Of a DNA stretch of 57,269 nucleotides, positions 24,761 to 32,230 are shown piece after piece. The DNA is from Anaerolineales bacterium (GTDB lineage: Bacteria; Chloroflexota; Anaerolineae; Anaerolineales; Villigracilaceae), in the NCBI GenBank assembly GCA_016789025.1, contig JAEURC010000048.1, positions 1 to 57,269 on the forward strand, written 5' to 3'. The notes below the pieces were generated by a model, which saw nothing but the letters and a program-made list of their open reading frames with translations, searched no databases and was not told the DNA's origin. The first letter of the stretch is position 1; each line of letters opens with the position of its first letter. Both the position numbers and the translations under genes were made by a program.

Positions 24761-25986
24761 AATTGCCACGGATACATAGAACCTGTTTCCGTCGGAGTTC
24801 CGTTCAACCCAATCGTCAAAGGATCTGTAGCGCCGTATATTTCTTTCCATGTATGAATCCCTGTCGAGACGTTTCGGGGAAAAGTTAATTTCGCCTCGAT
24901 GGGTATCGTCTTTTTTCCAGAACGAACAACAAAATCTATCTCTTTTTTATCCTGTGTCCGCCAATAGAGAATATTATCCGATCCGTGTAATTTTGTTAAC
25001 TCGGCAAATATGCTGGTTTCAAACACAGGACCCAATAATTCCTTCTGCAATTGCTTGAGCCATAGTATTTGCATTAAACCCGTATCGTAGAAAAATATCT
25101 TGGGCGTTTTCGTCAGTTCCGAACGAATATTACGGCTGAACGGGCGCACGAGGCGCAGGATATAGGTTTGTTCCAAGAGAAACAAGTAGCGTTCAACGGT
25201 TTCTCGTGAAAGAGAACAAGTGGAAGCCAGTTCGCTAATGTTCAACAAGTTTCCGCTTTGTGAAGCCAGTATTTCAAGAAGACGGTTGAATTTGTTGACA
25301 TCCTTGATTTCTGCCAGATCACGAATATCCTTGCGGATATAGGTGTCGACAATCTGCTGTAGATATTTTTCCTTCACGCCGATTTCAGACGTAAGCACGA
25401 TTTTTGGATAGCCCCCATACAATGCAAACTCAACGAATAGATTTTTCAATTCGGCGGTTTTCTTTTCGGTATAGCGTTCCGCCGGGATAAACGGAATGTT
25501 CCTAAACAACAGAAATTCCCGGAACGAAAGCGGATAGATCTCAAAATTGACGGTTCTGCCGACCAGAGAATCCTTGAACTTGCTCTTCATCTCAAAACTG
25601 GATGAACCCGAAACGATAACTTTCAAGTACCGATGGTGGTCTGCCAGTAACTTCAAAAACGAGGACGGATTAGCCAGATACTGGATTTCATCAATTAGCA
25701 CATAGAGTTTGTTTCCCGATTTCCTGAATGTGGACAGGTCAAACCCCTGCTCGCCCAAATGGACGATAAACTCTTCGACCCCTTTATCCAGAATGGATAC
25801 AAAGCGGCTATCTTCCAGATCGATGTAATAGGATTGATTACCAGCCGCTTCGAGATGTTCCTGCAAATACATCAAGATGGATGTTTTTCCCACCTGCCGC
25901 GCGCCATGAACGACAATAATATCGTTTGTAGGAAGGTATTTTGAAATTTCGTCTATGATGGTTCGTTTAAAAATGGTGGTTGGCAT
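24751..25986 (-). CDS. AAA ATPase with DUF4143 domain
   Basis: The protein has 411 residues. The P-loop is HGARQVGKTS (Lys34), Walker B is YVLIDEIQYLANPSSF, the sensor is IVSGSSSFEMK, and a winged-helix segment (LLNISELASTCSLSRETVER) precedes a C-terminal DUF4143 domain ending in the nuclease-like block ILYWRTQDKKEIDFVV..G....IEAKL. Family members are scattered ATPases with no settled function. The gene is AT-richer than both neighbours, opposite in strand, and bounded by direct repeats (24719-24760 and 26107-26150), all consistent with recent insertion. Confidence 0.88.
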   Translation of the reverse strand: MPTTIFKRTIIDEISKYLPTNDIIVVHGARQVGKTSILMYLQEHLEAAGNQSYYIDLEDSRFVSILDKGVEEFIVHLGEQGFDLSTFRKSGNKLYVLIDEIQYLANPSSFLKLLADHHRYLKVIVSGSSSFEMKSKFKDSLVGRTVNFEIYPLSFREFLLFRNIPFIPAERYTEKKTAELKNLFVEFALYGGYPKIVLTSEIGVKEKYLQQIVDTYIRKDIRDLAEIKDVNKFNRLLEILASQSGNLLNISELASTCSLSRETVERYLFLLEQTYILRLVRPFSRNIRSELTKTPKIFFYDTGLMQILWLKQLQKELLGPVFETSIFAELTKLHGSDNILYWRTQDKKEIDFVVRSGKKTIPIEAKLTFPRNVSTGIHTWKEIYGATDPLTIGLNGTPTETGSMYPWQLQE

Positions 25987-26106
25987 GAACGCGCTCCTCG
26001 AAACTTGCTCTATTCTAAATCAAATAATTTGCAAGGTCAACCATGATAATTATTGAGAAAATCTCTTGTGAGAAATCCCAAACTAAAAGACGAACTATGC
26101 GACTGA

Positions 26107-26150
26107 CGGAAAGGCTGTGAGATTTGATCGAGGGGGTGAGTTTTTATTGT
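26107..26150 (+). repeat. Direct repeat, right copy, flanking the ATPase gene
   Basis: The sequence ggctgtgagatttgatcgag followed by ggggtgagttt duplicates the end of the zinc-ribbon gene at 24719-24760. Here it is non-coding and lies 120 bp upstream of the ATPase start codon. Confidence 0.8.
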
Positions 26151-26168
26151 CAACTCACCTAGAAACAA

Positions 26169-26195
26169 AAACTCCGAGAACTTCTCTCGGAGTTT
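26169..26195 (-). terminator. Intrinsic terminator of the HicB-like gene
   Basis: An 11-bp perfect stem (AAACTCCGAGA / TCTCGGAGTTT) with a 5-base loop. Read on the - strand it is followed by TTGTTTCT, a U-rich tail. Confidence 0.85.
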
Positions 26196-26196
26196 G

Positions 26197-26406
26197 TCAT
26201 TTCATCCATTCTATCGCGGAAGGCAATGGTTTATTCATACGCTTGAATCCATCTACAATTGCCGCGAGCGCGTCGTTTGCGTTTTGCAAAGCATCCTGTA
26301 TAGCTTCGCCTTCGGTGATCAATTCAGGTAACAGAGGACAGGTAACAACATAGCCGCCTTCGGGTTGCGGTTCCAAGACAAGGGGTAATTTATAGATTTG
26401 ACTCAT
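26197..26406 (-). CDS. HicB-like antitoxin-fold protein, no HicA partner seen
   Basis: The protein has 69 residues: a strand-strand-helix unit YKLPLVLEPQPEGGYVVTCP followed by LLPELITEGEAIQDALQNANDALAAIV, which is the HicB/UPF0150 RNase-H-like fold. Family members neutralise HicA mRNA interferase. I chose ATG 26406 over 26448 because it fits the family's N-terminus. No small HicA-like ORF (with the GSH/YxRH pattern) is adjacent on either side, so this is an orphan. It may be a housekeeping or decayed unit. Confidence 0.75.
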   Translation of the reverse strand: MSQIYKLPLVLEPQPEGGYVVTCPLLPELITEGEAIQDALQNANDALAAIVDGFKRMNKPLPSAIEWMK

Positions 26407-26459
26407 CTGTTCCTCTATTTCATTCCAATCAATGCGTAGCAACGTCACAACTCATCTTA

Positions 26460-26536
26460 CCCTCAATTCCACTTTCTACTTTCTTTCCTCTTTCTTCTTT
26501 CCTGTCTCCCTGTCTACTTGTTTCCCTGTATACTTA
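26460..26536. repeat. Pyrimidine tract of CTTTCCT words
   Basis: Repeated ctttctttcctctttcttct words fill the gap before the PBP-like gene. The same vocabulary is coded in the signal peptide at 50829-50870 and its complement occurs at 10641-10665 and 16556-16580. Confidence 0.6.
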
Positions 26537-26540
26537 CCCC

Positions 26541-29039
26541 ATGCCCTCCACCCTTCCCATCCTGCGCGCGCGGCGGGAGCGGCGACTCGCCAAACAACAC
26601 GCCAGCGATTCTCGCAAGCGTAGTCTCTTCGTCAGCGCGGGGATGATCCTTTCGTTGATCGTCGCGGCGCTCATCATCATCATTGCGTTCGCGTATGTGA
26701 ACCTCACGCGCGATCTGCCCTCGATTCAAACTCTTCCAATTCTTCTCAATCCTCCAAACGGATTGCTTCTTCAACCCACGAAAATTTACGACCGAACACG
26801 CGAACATGTTTTGTTCACCTTCGCGCCCGACGATTCCCCACGCCGCTACATTCCCCTCAGCGATACGAATCCACAGCATCTGTCTCAATCCCTCGCCGAT
26901 GCCGTCATCGCCACCTTCGATCCAACCTTTTACGATCACTCTGGCTACTCGCTCAACTCAATTACCAATTACGAATTGCACGACACCCTCGCGCAAAAAC
27001 TCGTCTCAGACCTTCTCCTCTTCAACGAGCCTCCCTCTTTCCGACGCGCCTTGCGTGAGCGCATCCTCGCCGCGCAGGTCACGTCGCAATTCGGGCGCGC
27101 GCAAATTCTCGAGTGGTATCTCAACTCGGCGCATTTCGGTCGCTATGCCTTCGGCGCCGAAAGCGCGGCGCAACTGTATTTTGGAAAATCCGCCACGCAA
27201 CTCACCACAGCCGAGTCCGCCATCCTCGCGGCGGTGAGCGACTCGCCGAGCCTGAATCCACACGACGCGCCGCAGATCGCCCTCGAACGCGGACGCGAAA
27301 CGATTCGGAAGATGTCGGCTCTTGGATTTTTATCCGACGAAGCGACCGCCAACGCGCTGGGAGAATCTCCCCTCTTTCAGCCTCCGCCTCCTTCCGACGT
27401 TCATTTTGCCGCGGCTTTCGTCAACCTTCTCCTCGCCCAATTGGATTCGCAATTCCCGCGCGCGCGAATCGAACGCGGCGGGTTGACGATCATCTCAACG
27501 TTGGACTTCAACGTGCAAGAACAATCATCTTGTGTGACAGCGTTTTACGCGGCGCGACTCGCGGGTTTACGCGATCCATCCATTCAATGTGACTCACTGC
27601 GATTCCTATCCGCGTTGCCGCCTTCGATCACGATTCCTGATTCATCTGCCAGCGCGATCATCACCGATCCCGCAACGGGACAAGTCCTCGCGGCGGTCGG
27701 CGAGACGTTCGAGGGGCGAGAAACGCCGCTGATCGGCGCGCACAGGCCGGGGTCCGCGTTAGACGCGTTTGTCTATCTGACGGGATTCACGCGAGGCTTG
27801 AGTCCCGCGTCGCTAGTGTGGGACATCCCCGGCAAGACAGACATCCAAAACTTTGATGGCGCGTATCATGGACCCATCCGCTTGCGGACCGCGTTGGTGA
27901 ACGACTATCCCGCGCCCGCCGCGCAAGTGATGTCGCAAATGGGAATCGAAAATGTGGACAGCATCATGTCGTCGTTTGGAGTCGCGCACAACGTTGATCT
28001 ATCGTTGTTGAACGCCGCGAGCGCGTATGGCGTGTTTGCAGAGCGGGGCGTGCATTTCGGGCAGAGCATCAACGACAAGTTTACGTCGGTGACGATTTTG
28101 AAAGTGGAGGGCTACGACGATAGCGTGTGGCTCGATTGGACGACGCCGCAAGCGAAACCTGTTGTGACGCCCGCGCTCGCGTATTTGCTGAATCATTCGC
28201 TGAGCGATGAATCGGCGCGCGTGGATAATTCAAGCGCGTTCAACGTGGGCAGACCCGCCGCCGTGATGCTGGGTCAAACCGCCGACTCTCTCGATGCGTG
28301 GACGATCGGTTATTCGCCTCTGCGTGTGGTTGCGGTGTGGGCTGGTTCGCGTGAATCAAACAATTTATCGCCGCGCATTTCTAGCGTGTTGTGGAATGCC
28401 TTGATGCAGATCGCTTCGCAAAATTTATCTGCGGAGGATTGGTCTTTGCCCGAAGGCGTTTCGGTGATCAATGTGTGCGATCCATCGGGGATGTTGCCGA
28501 CATCAGAATGTCCGAACGTGGTGAACGAAGTTTTCTTGCAGGGCAACGAACCGGTGCAAGCGGACAACATGTATCGCAAGTACGCGATCAACCGCGAGAC
28601 GGGTTTGCTTGCCACCGTGTTCACCTTGCCGCAATTGATCGAAGAGCGAGTCTATCTCGTCGTTCCATCCGATGCGCGTTCATGGGCAGAGAGCGCGGGC
28701 GTGGCGATTCCACCTTCAGCGTATGATGTGATTCAAGCGCCGCCGACGAATCCCGATGTGAACATCACCTTCCCCGAATTGTTTGCGGAGGTTGGCGGCG
28801 TAGTGCAAGTCAATGGCACGGCGGCTGGGGCAGACTTCGCTTCGTATCGCGTGTTGATCGGGCAAGGACTCAATCCGCAAGAGTGGATTCAGATCGGCGA
28901 GGGGAATGTGCCCGTGACCAATGGTCTACTCGCCGAGTGGAACACGGAAGGTTTGAGCGGGTTGTATGCTGTGCAGTTGCAGGTGGTGAGAACAGATCAG
29001 CGCGTGGACAGCGCGGTGGTGCAGGTGACGGTTAAGTGA
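26541..29039 (+). CDS. Class A penicillin-binding-protein homologue with degenerate active sites
   Basis: The 832-residue protein has a cytoplasmic basic tail, one membrane helix (about 29-52), a GT51 transglycosylase-like domain, a transpeptidase-like domain and a C-terminal beta domain, the PBP1A/PbpC order. The fold is recognisable: ILEWYLNSAHFGRYAFGAES, AQLYFGKSATQLTTAESAIL, LDAWTIGYSPLRVVAVWAG. The key residues are not kept. The GT51 Glu of the TEDxxF block is Phe126 (TFDPTFYDH); the SxxK motif reads SALD (Ser405, Asp408); the SxN position reads DYP; the KTGTT box reads MLGQT. Both activities are therefore probably lost, and a structural or scaffold role is likely. Confidence 0.85.
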   Translation: MPSTLPILRARRERRLAKQHASDSRKRSLFVSAGMILSLIVAALIIIIAFAYVNLTRDLPSIQTLPILLNPPNGLLLQPTKIYDRTREHVLFTFAPDDSPRRYIPLSDTNPQHLSQSLADAVIATFDPTFYDHSGYSLNSITNYELHDTLAQKLVSDLLLFNEPPSFRRALRERILAAQVTSQFGRAQILEWYLNSAHFGRYAFGAESAAQLYFGKSATQLTTAESAILAAVSDSPSLNPHDAPQIALERGRETIRKMSALGFLSDEATANALGESPLFQPPPPSDVHFAAAFVNLLLAQLDSQFPRARIERGGLTIISTLDFNVQEQSSCVTAFYAARLAGLRDPSIQCDSLRFLSALPPSITIPDSSASAIITDPATGQVLAAVGETFEGRETPLIGAHRPGSALDAFVYLTGFTRGLSPASLVWDIPGKTDIQNFDGAYHGPIRLRTALVNDYPAPAAQVMSQMGIENVDSIMSSFGVAHNVDLSLLNAASAYGVFAERGVHFGQSINDKFTSVTILKVEGYDDSVWLDWTTPQAKPVVTPALAYLLNHSLSDESARVDNSSAFNVGRPAAVMLGQTADSLDAWTIGYSPLRVVAVWAGSRESNNLSPRISSVLWNALMQIASQNLSAEDWSLPEGVSVINVCDPSGMLPTSECPNVVNEVFLQGNEPVQADNMYRKYAINRETGLLATVFTLPQLIEERVYLVVPSDARSWAESAGVAIPPSAYDVIQAPPTNPDVNITFPELFAEVGGVVQVNGTAAGADFASYRVLIGQGLNPQEWIQIGEGNVPVTNGLLAEWNTEGLSGLYAVQLQVVRTDQRVDSAVVQVTVK

Positions 29040-29040
29040 G

Positions 29041-29096
29041 TAATTGGTAAATGGTAAATGGTAATTAGAGAATTGGAGATTAGAGACTGGAGACTG
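29041..29096. repeat. Reverse-complement copy of the 805-882 spacer vocabulary
   Basis: The words taattggtaaatggtaaatg and gagattagagactggagact mirror those at 805-882. They lie just upstream of the DUF3592 gene. Confidence 0.7.
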
Positions 29097-29098
29097 AT

Positions 29099-29560
29099 AT
29101 GAGCAATGAATCTATGATGACGGTTGGAATTCTCGGTTGTGTTTTCGTGATATTGAATGTGGTTTTCCTTGCGATCATCTTTTTCACCCAGCGGAAGATG
29201 AATGCGGTGCAAAGTTGGTCGTCGGCGATGGGGACGGTGATGGCATCCTATTTGGAGCGCAGGAGTTCCAGTGACGGTTCGACGAATTACCCAGTCGTGC
29301 AATATTCGTATCAAGTTGGCGGGCAGGCGTATCAGGGAGCGAAGATCGCGCCGGGGATGGAAGTGGGTGGTACAGGAGCAGGAAGGGTCGTTGAAAAATA
29401 TCCGCAAGGCGCGCAGGTGATGGTGTTCTACGATCCGAACAACCCGTCTGATGCGGTGTTAGAGAAGAAAGCGCGCGCGCAATGGCTGATGTGGCTGTTG
29501 CTCGTTGTGTTCGATGTGATGTTGTGCGGGATGGCAATTGCTTTTGGGTTCGCGTTTTGA
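29099..29560 (+). CDS. DUF3592 membrane protein
   Basis: The protein has 153 residues, a membrane helix at each end (about 9-30 and 128-150), and a central DUF3592 domain: WSSAMGTVMASYLERRSS, YPVVQYSYQVGGQAYQGAKI, KYPQGAQVMVFYDPNNPSDAVLE. The strand pattern with V-Y-DPxNP is diagnostic. The family's role is unknown. It is convergent with the symporter gene, separated by only 1 bp. Confidence 0.85.
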   Translation: MSNESMMTVGILGCVFVILNVVFLAIIFFTQRKMNAVQSWSSAMGTVMASYLERRSSSDGSTNYPVVQYSYQVGGQAYQGAKIAPGMEVGGTGAGRVVEKYPQGAQVMVFYDPNNPSDAVLEKKARAQWLMWLLLVVFDVMLCGMAIAFGFAF

Positions 29561-29561
29561 A

Positions 29562-30986
29562 TCACTCTGCCAATCGTTCTCTTCGTCGCTCAAGCAATTT
29601 TTGAATCCGATTATGTTTTTCGCGCGAGAGAGGGAATAACCACGCGAGGATGATCGTCCCTGAAAGCATGACCGCTCCGAAGGGTGAAACCAATAAGCGG
29701 ATCATGTGCAACGCCGAGTCGCTTTGCGTGAATTGGAGCGCGCCATCAGGAGGGGAAACATAGCCCGACCAGCCCAACGCTTGCAGGGTGAGAAAGATCA
29801 TCAACGCGCCGGTCAACTTGCGGATGAGCGCGCGGATGCCGTAGAAAATCCCCTCCTGCCGTCTGCCGGTGCGGAGTTCGTCCCATTCGATCACGTCGGC
29901 GAACAACGCGTCGGGCATGGTGTACGCGGCAGAGACGCCGATGCCTGCTAATGCAGAGAGGATGAGCAGATACATTGTTTGCCCAGGTTGAGTGAAATAG
30001 ATCATAAAGGAGACGATCACCCAAAAGCACATGCCGATAATGTAAGCCTCCTTTTTGTTCCGTAGTTTGGATAACCACAGCCAAAACGGTGTGAACAGAA
30101 TACACACCAGCATAAGGATTCCAAAGAACACCGATTCGTAAGCCAGTTCGACGCCAGCGAAGTTGATGCTGGCGAACAGATCGCCTTGCGCAACCCAATA
30201 TAGCAGAAAGTACGGGAAGGTCACCGCAACCACATCCACTGCCGACCAGTTGAGCAAATGGATTCCTACCGAGTAACGGAAAGGAATATTCTGCCAGGCG
30301 ATGCGCAGCGTTTCGCGGAACGAGATGGATTCGGTCTGTTCGGGTTTGACGCGTTCGCTGATGAACAGACCGATCAGTATTAAAGGAATCGCGCCGATCG
30401 CGCCGAACAACGCGCCCACGGTCATAAATCCCTGTTGTTGTGAGCCGCCAGCCTCGATGACCATATCCACGATCGTCGGTGCGGCAACGACCATTGAAAG
30501 CGCGCCAACCAACTGGAAGAAGGAACGGAAACTCGTCAGGCTGGTGCGCTCGTCGTAATCGGGAGTCAGTTCGGGGGTCAGCGAAAGAAACGGGACCGAG
30601 ACGAGAGTCGTCAACGTGTCGGAGATCATAAAAGAGAGGGTCACGTACACCAGTAACGCGATCTGGTTATCCCAATTCGGCGCAGACCACAGGATGACGA
30701 AGCTCAAGCCGAAAGGTATCGCGAACCAAAGCAAAAACGGACGCCGCCTGCCCCAACGAGAATTCAATCGGTCGCTGAGGATGCCGATGATGGGATCGTT
30801 CACTGCATCCCAAACGATTCCAAGCAAGGCCCCGTATGATGCGAGGCGCGGCTCCAGCCCGACCACATCTGTGAGATATAGCGCGAGGAAAATCGAACGC
30901 ATCATACCGATGCTGGAGATGCCCCAGTCGCCGGAGCCGTAAAGCAATTTGACCCAGGTGGGGAGACGATGGTTTGAGTTGTTCAT
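29562..30986 (-). CDS. GPH-family sugar/cation symporter (MelB-like MFS)
   Basis: The protein has 474 residues and about twelve membrane helices. The hallmark loop after helix 2 is present: WDAVNDPIIGILSDRLNSRW then GRRRPFLLW, as in melibiose and glucuronide symporters. LPDALFADVIEWDELRTGRRQEG is the family's conserved block in the second half. It moves a sugar or similar compound with Na+ or H+. I chose ATG 30986 (MNNSNHRLPTWVKLLYGSGD); the 14 residues before it look non-conserved. The substrate is unknown. Confidence 0.87.
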   Translation of the reverse strand: MNNSNHRLPTWVKLLYGSGDWGISSIGMMRSIFLALYLTDVVGLEPRLASYGALLGIVWDAVNDPIIGILSDRLNSRWGRRRPFLLWFAIPFGLSFVILWSAPNWDNQIALLVYVTLSFMISDTLTTLVSVPFLSLTPELTPDYDERTSLTSFRSFFQLVGALSMVVAAPTIVDMVIEAGGSQQQGFMTVGALFGAIGAIPLILIGLFISERVKPEQTESISFRETLRIAWQNIPFRYSVGIHLLNWSAVDVVAVTFPYFLLYWVAQGDLFASINFAGVELAYESVFFGILMLVCILFTPFWLWLSKLRNKKEAYIIGMCFWVIVSFMIYFTQPGQTMYLLILSALAGIGVSAAYTMPDALFADVIEWDELRTGRRQEGIFYGIRALIRKLTGALMIFLTLQALGWSGYVSPPDGALQFTQSDSALHMIRLLVSPFGAVMLSGTIILAWLFPLSREKHNRIQKLLERRRERLAE

Positions 30987-31167
30987 CTGAGATTGCGGGT
31001 GCAAGTGTAGCACAGGAGGGAAGTACACAGGTAATCAACTAAAGACGTAGACAAGGATAGGCGTGTTTACTCGTCTACGGATTTCCGTGTTTCCATGTAT
31101 CCGCCCCCATTTCATTCCTGTAAGCCAAAATAAACAAAATGCAAAGCAAAACCCTGTAACCTTTTGC

Positions 31168-31173
31168 TATACT
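31168..31173 (+). promoter_or_regulatory. Possible -10 box TATACT before the riboswitch leader
   Basis: TATACT is about 16 bp before the first aptamer, a good place for the transcript start. No clear -35 box is seen at 16-18 bp. Confidence 0.4.
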
Positions 31174-31188
31174 GTGTTCCACAACATC

Positions 31189-31280
31189 CGATAAGAGCAA
31201 ACTCGTCGAAAGGCGGGGACGCAAAGCCATGGATCTACCGTCGCGCAACATGCGACCATGATCGCCAGGTTGCCGAAGAA
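31189..31280 (+). ncRNA. Cyclic-di-GMP-I (GEMM-I) riboswitch aptamer, first of a tandem pair
   Basis: The conserved class I features occur in order: GCAAAC (31197-31202), a GAAA tetraloop (31208-31211), GGGACGCAAAGCCATGG (31215-31231), GATCTAC, a variable hairpin (gtcgcgcaacatgcgac), then ATCGCCAGGTTGCCGAAGAA (31261-31280). The GAAA loop and the C-A-G-G receptor pair as expected for this RNA. The aptamer binds the second messenger c-di-GMP and is followed at once by an intrinsic terminator, so it probably controls transcription read-through. Confidence 0.95.
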
Positions 31281-31300
31281 ACATATCTATGTTTATTTCT

Positions 31301-31336
31301 GCGAGTCTGGCAGTCCTTGAGCCGGGCTCGCTTTTT
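31301..31336 (+). terminator. Strong intrinsic terminator between the two riboswitches
   Basis: An 11-bp stem (GCGAGTCTGGC, 31301-31311, with GCCGGGCTCGC, 31321-31331, two G-U pairs) with a 9-base loop and a run of five T. It serves as the expression platform of the first aptamer. The sign of control is not certain because the alternative pairing cannot be determined by eye. Confidence 0.9.
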
Positions 31337-31358
31337 ATTGGGTCAAACTAAATTTGTT

Positions 31359-31450
31359 CGATAAAGGCAAACCCGCTGAAAGGCGGGGACGCAAAGCCAT
31401 GGGTCTACGGTCACATGCGAGTGTGGCTACGATTGCCAGGTTGCCGAAGA
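31359..31450 (+). ncRNA. Cyclic-di-GMP-I riboswitch aptamer, second of the tandem pair
   Basis: Same order as the first: GGCAAAC (31366-31372), CTGAAAGG loop, GGGACGCAAAGCCATGG (31385-31401), GTCTAC, variable hairpin, and GATTGCCAGGTTGCCGAAGA ending at 31450. The core is identical to the first aptamer for over 20 bases, whereas the variable hairpin differs, so both are under selection. No terminator lies between it and ATG 31505. The 5' arm CGATAAA (31359-31365) can pair with TTTATCG (31484-31490) just before the GGAGG site, hinting at control of translation. Confidence 0.95.
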
Positions 31451-31504
31451 CTATATCCATTGTTGGGTTGATGTTGAGCGCTTTTATCGAAACGGAGGTT
31501 TTAA

Positions 31505-32161
31505 ATGGCGCTCACTCAAAAAAATACATGTTGGCTCATGCGGGCCGGCGTTTTGTTCAGCCTGGTTGCGACGCTTTTGCTGAATGCGATGCCCGCGCTG
31601 GCAATGACGAATCAAGATGCCGCCGCGCTACCTAATTTTTCAGATTTTGTTCGATCCGTACAAAGCGGGGAGGAGAATGTAGTGCGCGGCGTCTATGTTC
31701 CGAATGTGATGGCGTATCGTGTGGCGCAACAACCGCTTGATAACCCGGGCTTTCTTTCGAGTAAGGAGGATCGCGTCACTCAATTCCGTATGGCGGCAGG
31801 GTACGGCACGGTAGGGCTGGTGGCTCACAATTACCTCGCCGGTGAATCCTTTTTCAACCTTGAAGTCGGTGATGAAGTGCGGATCGTATATGGCGACAGC
31901 AAGGTGGAAACTTTCGTTGTGTATGAGATCTTGCAATATCAGGCATTACAACCCAATAGCCCCTACAGTTCCTTTCGGAATTTAGACCGCGATGAAACTT
32001 TGACGGTCAATCAGATGTTCAAGCGCGTCTTCGTCAGCGATGGCTACGTTACCTTTCAGACCTGTATCGAAAAGGACGGCGTCTCAACGTGGGGCAGACT
32101 GTTCGTGATCGCCATCCCCAAAGCGGAATATGAGGAACTTTGGGAAGCGAACGGTTTGTGA
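31505..32161 (+). CDS. Secreted sortase-fold protein under c-di-GMP riboswitch control
   Basis: The 218-residue protein has a signal peptide (about 1-33, ending MPALA) and a sortase-like beta barrel. Likely catalytic residues are His108 (VGLVAHNYLAG), Cys187 (VTFQTCIEK) and Arg198 (GRLFVIAIP), in the usual order and near-usual spacing. The line after His108, FFNLEVGDEVRIVYGD, matches the sortase strand after the catalytic His. Unlike housekeeping sortases it has a cleavable signal instead of a membrane anchor. A GGAGG site (31494-31498) precedes ATG. It is convergent with the giant sortase-tailed gene. Sortase activity is inferred, not shown; an inert sortase-fold binding protein is possible. 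Confidence 0.8.
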   Translation: MALTQKNTCWLMRAGVLFSLVATLLLNAMPALAMTNQDAAALPNFSDFVRSVQSGEENVVRGVYVPNVMAYRVAQQPLDNPGFLSSKEDRVTQFRMAAGYGTVGLVAHNYLAGESFFNLEVGDEVRIVYGDSKVETFVVYEILQYQALQPNSPYSSFRNLDRDETLTVNQMFKRVFVSDGYVTFQTCIEKDGVSTWGRLFVIAIPKAEYEELWEANGL

Positions 32162-32180
32162 CCTCAGTATCCAATGAATC

Positions 32181-32212
32181 AGAAAAGCCGCCCGATGTTG
32201 AGCGGCTTTTCT
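32181..32212. terminator. Bidirectional intrinsic terminator between convergent genes
   Basis: A perfect 11-bp stem (AGAAAAGCCGC / GCGGCTTTTCT) with a 10-base loop; either strand ends in a TTTT-containing arm. It separates the riboswitch-controlled gene from the giant gene. Confidence 0.92.
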
Positions 32213-32230
32213 GTATAGTGAAATCGTCTT

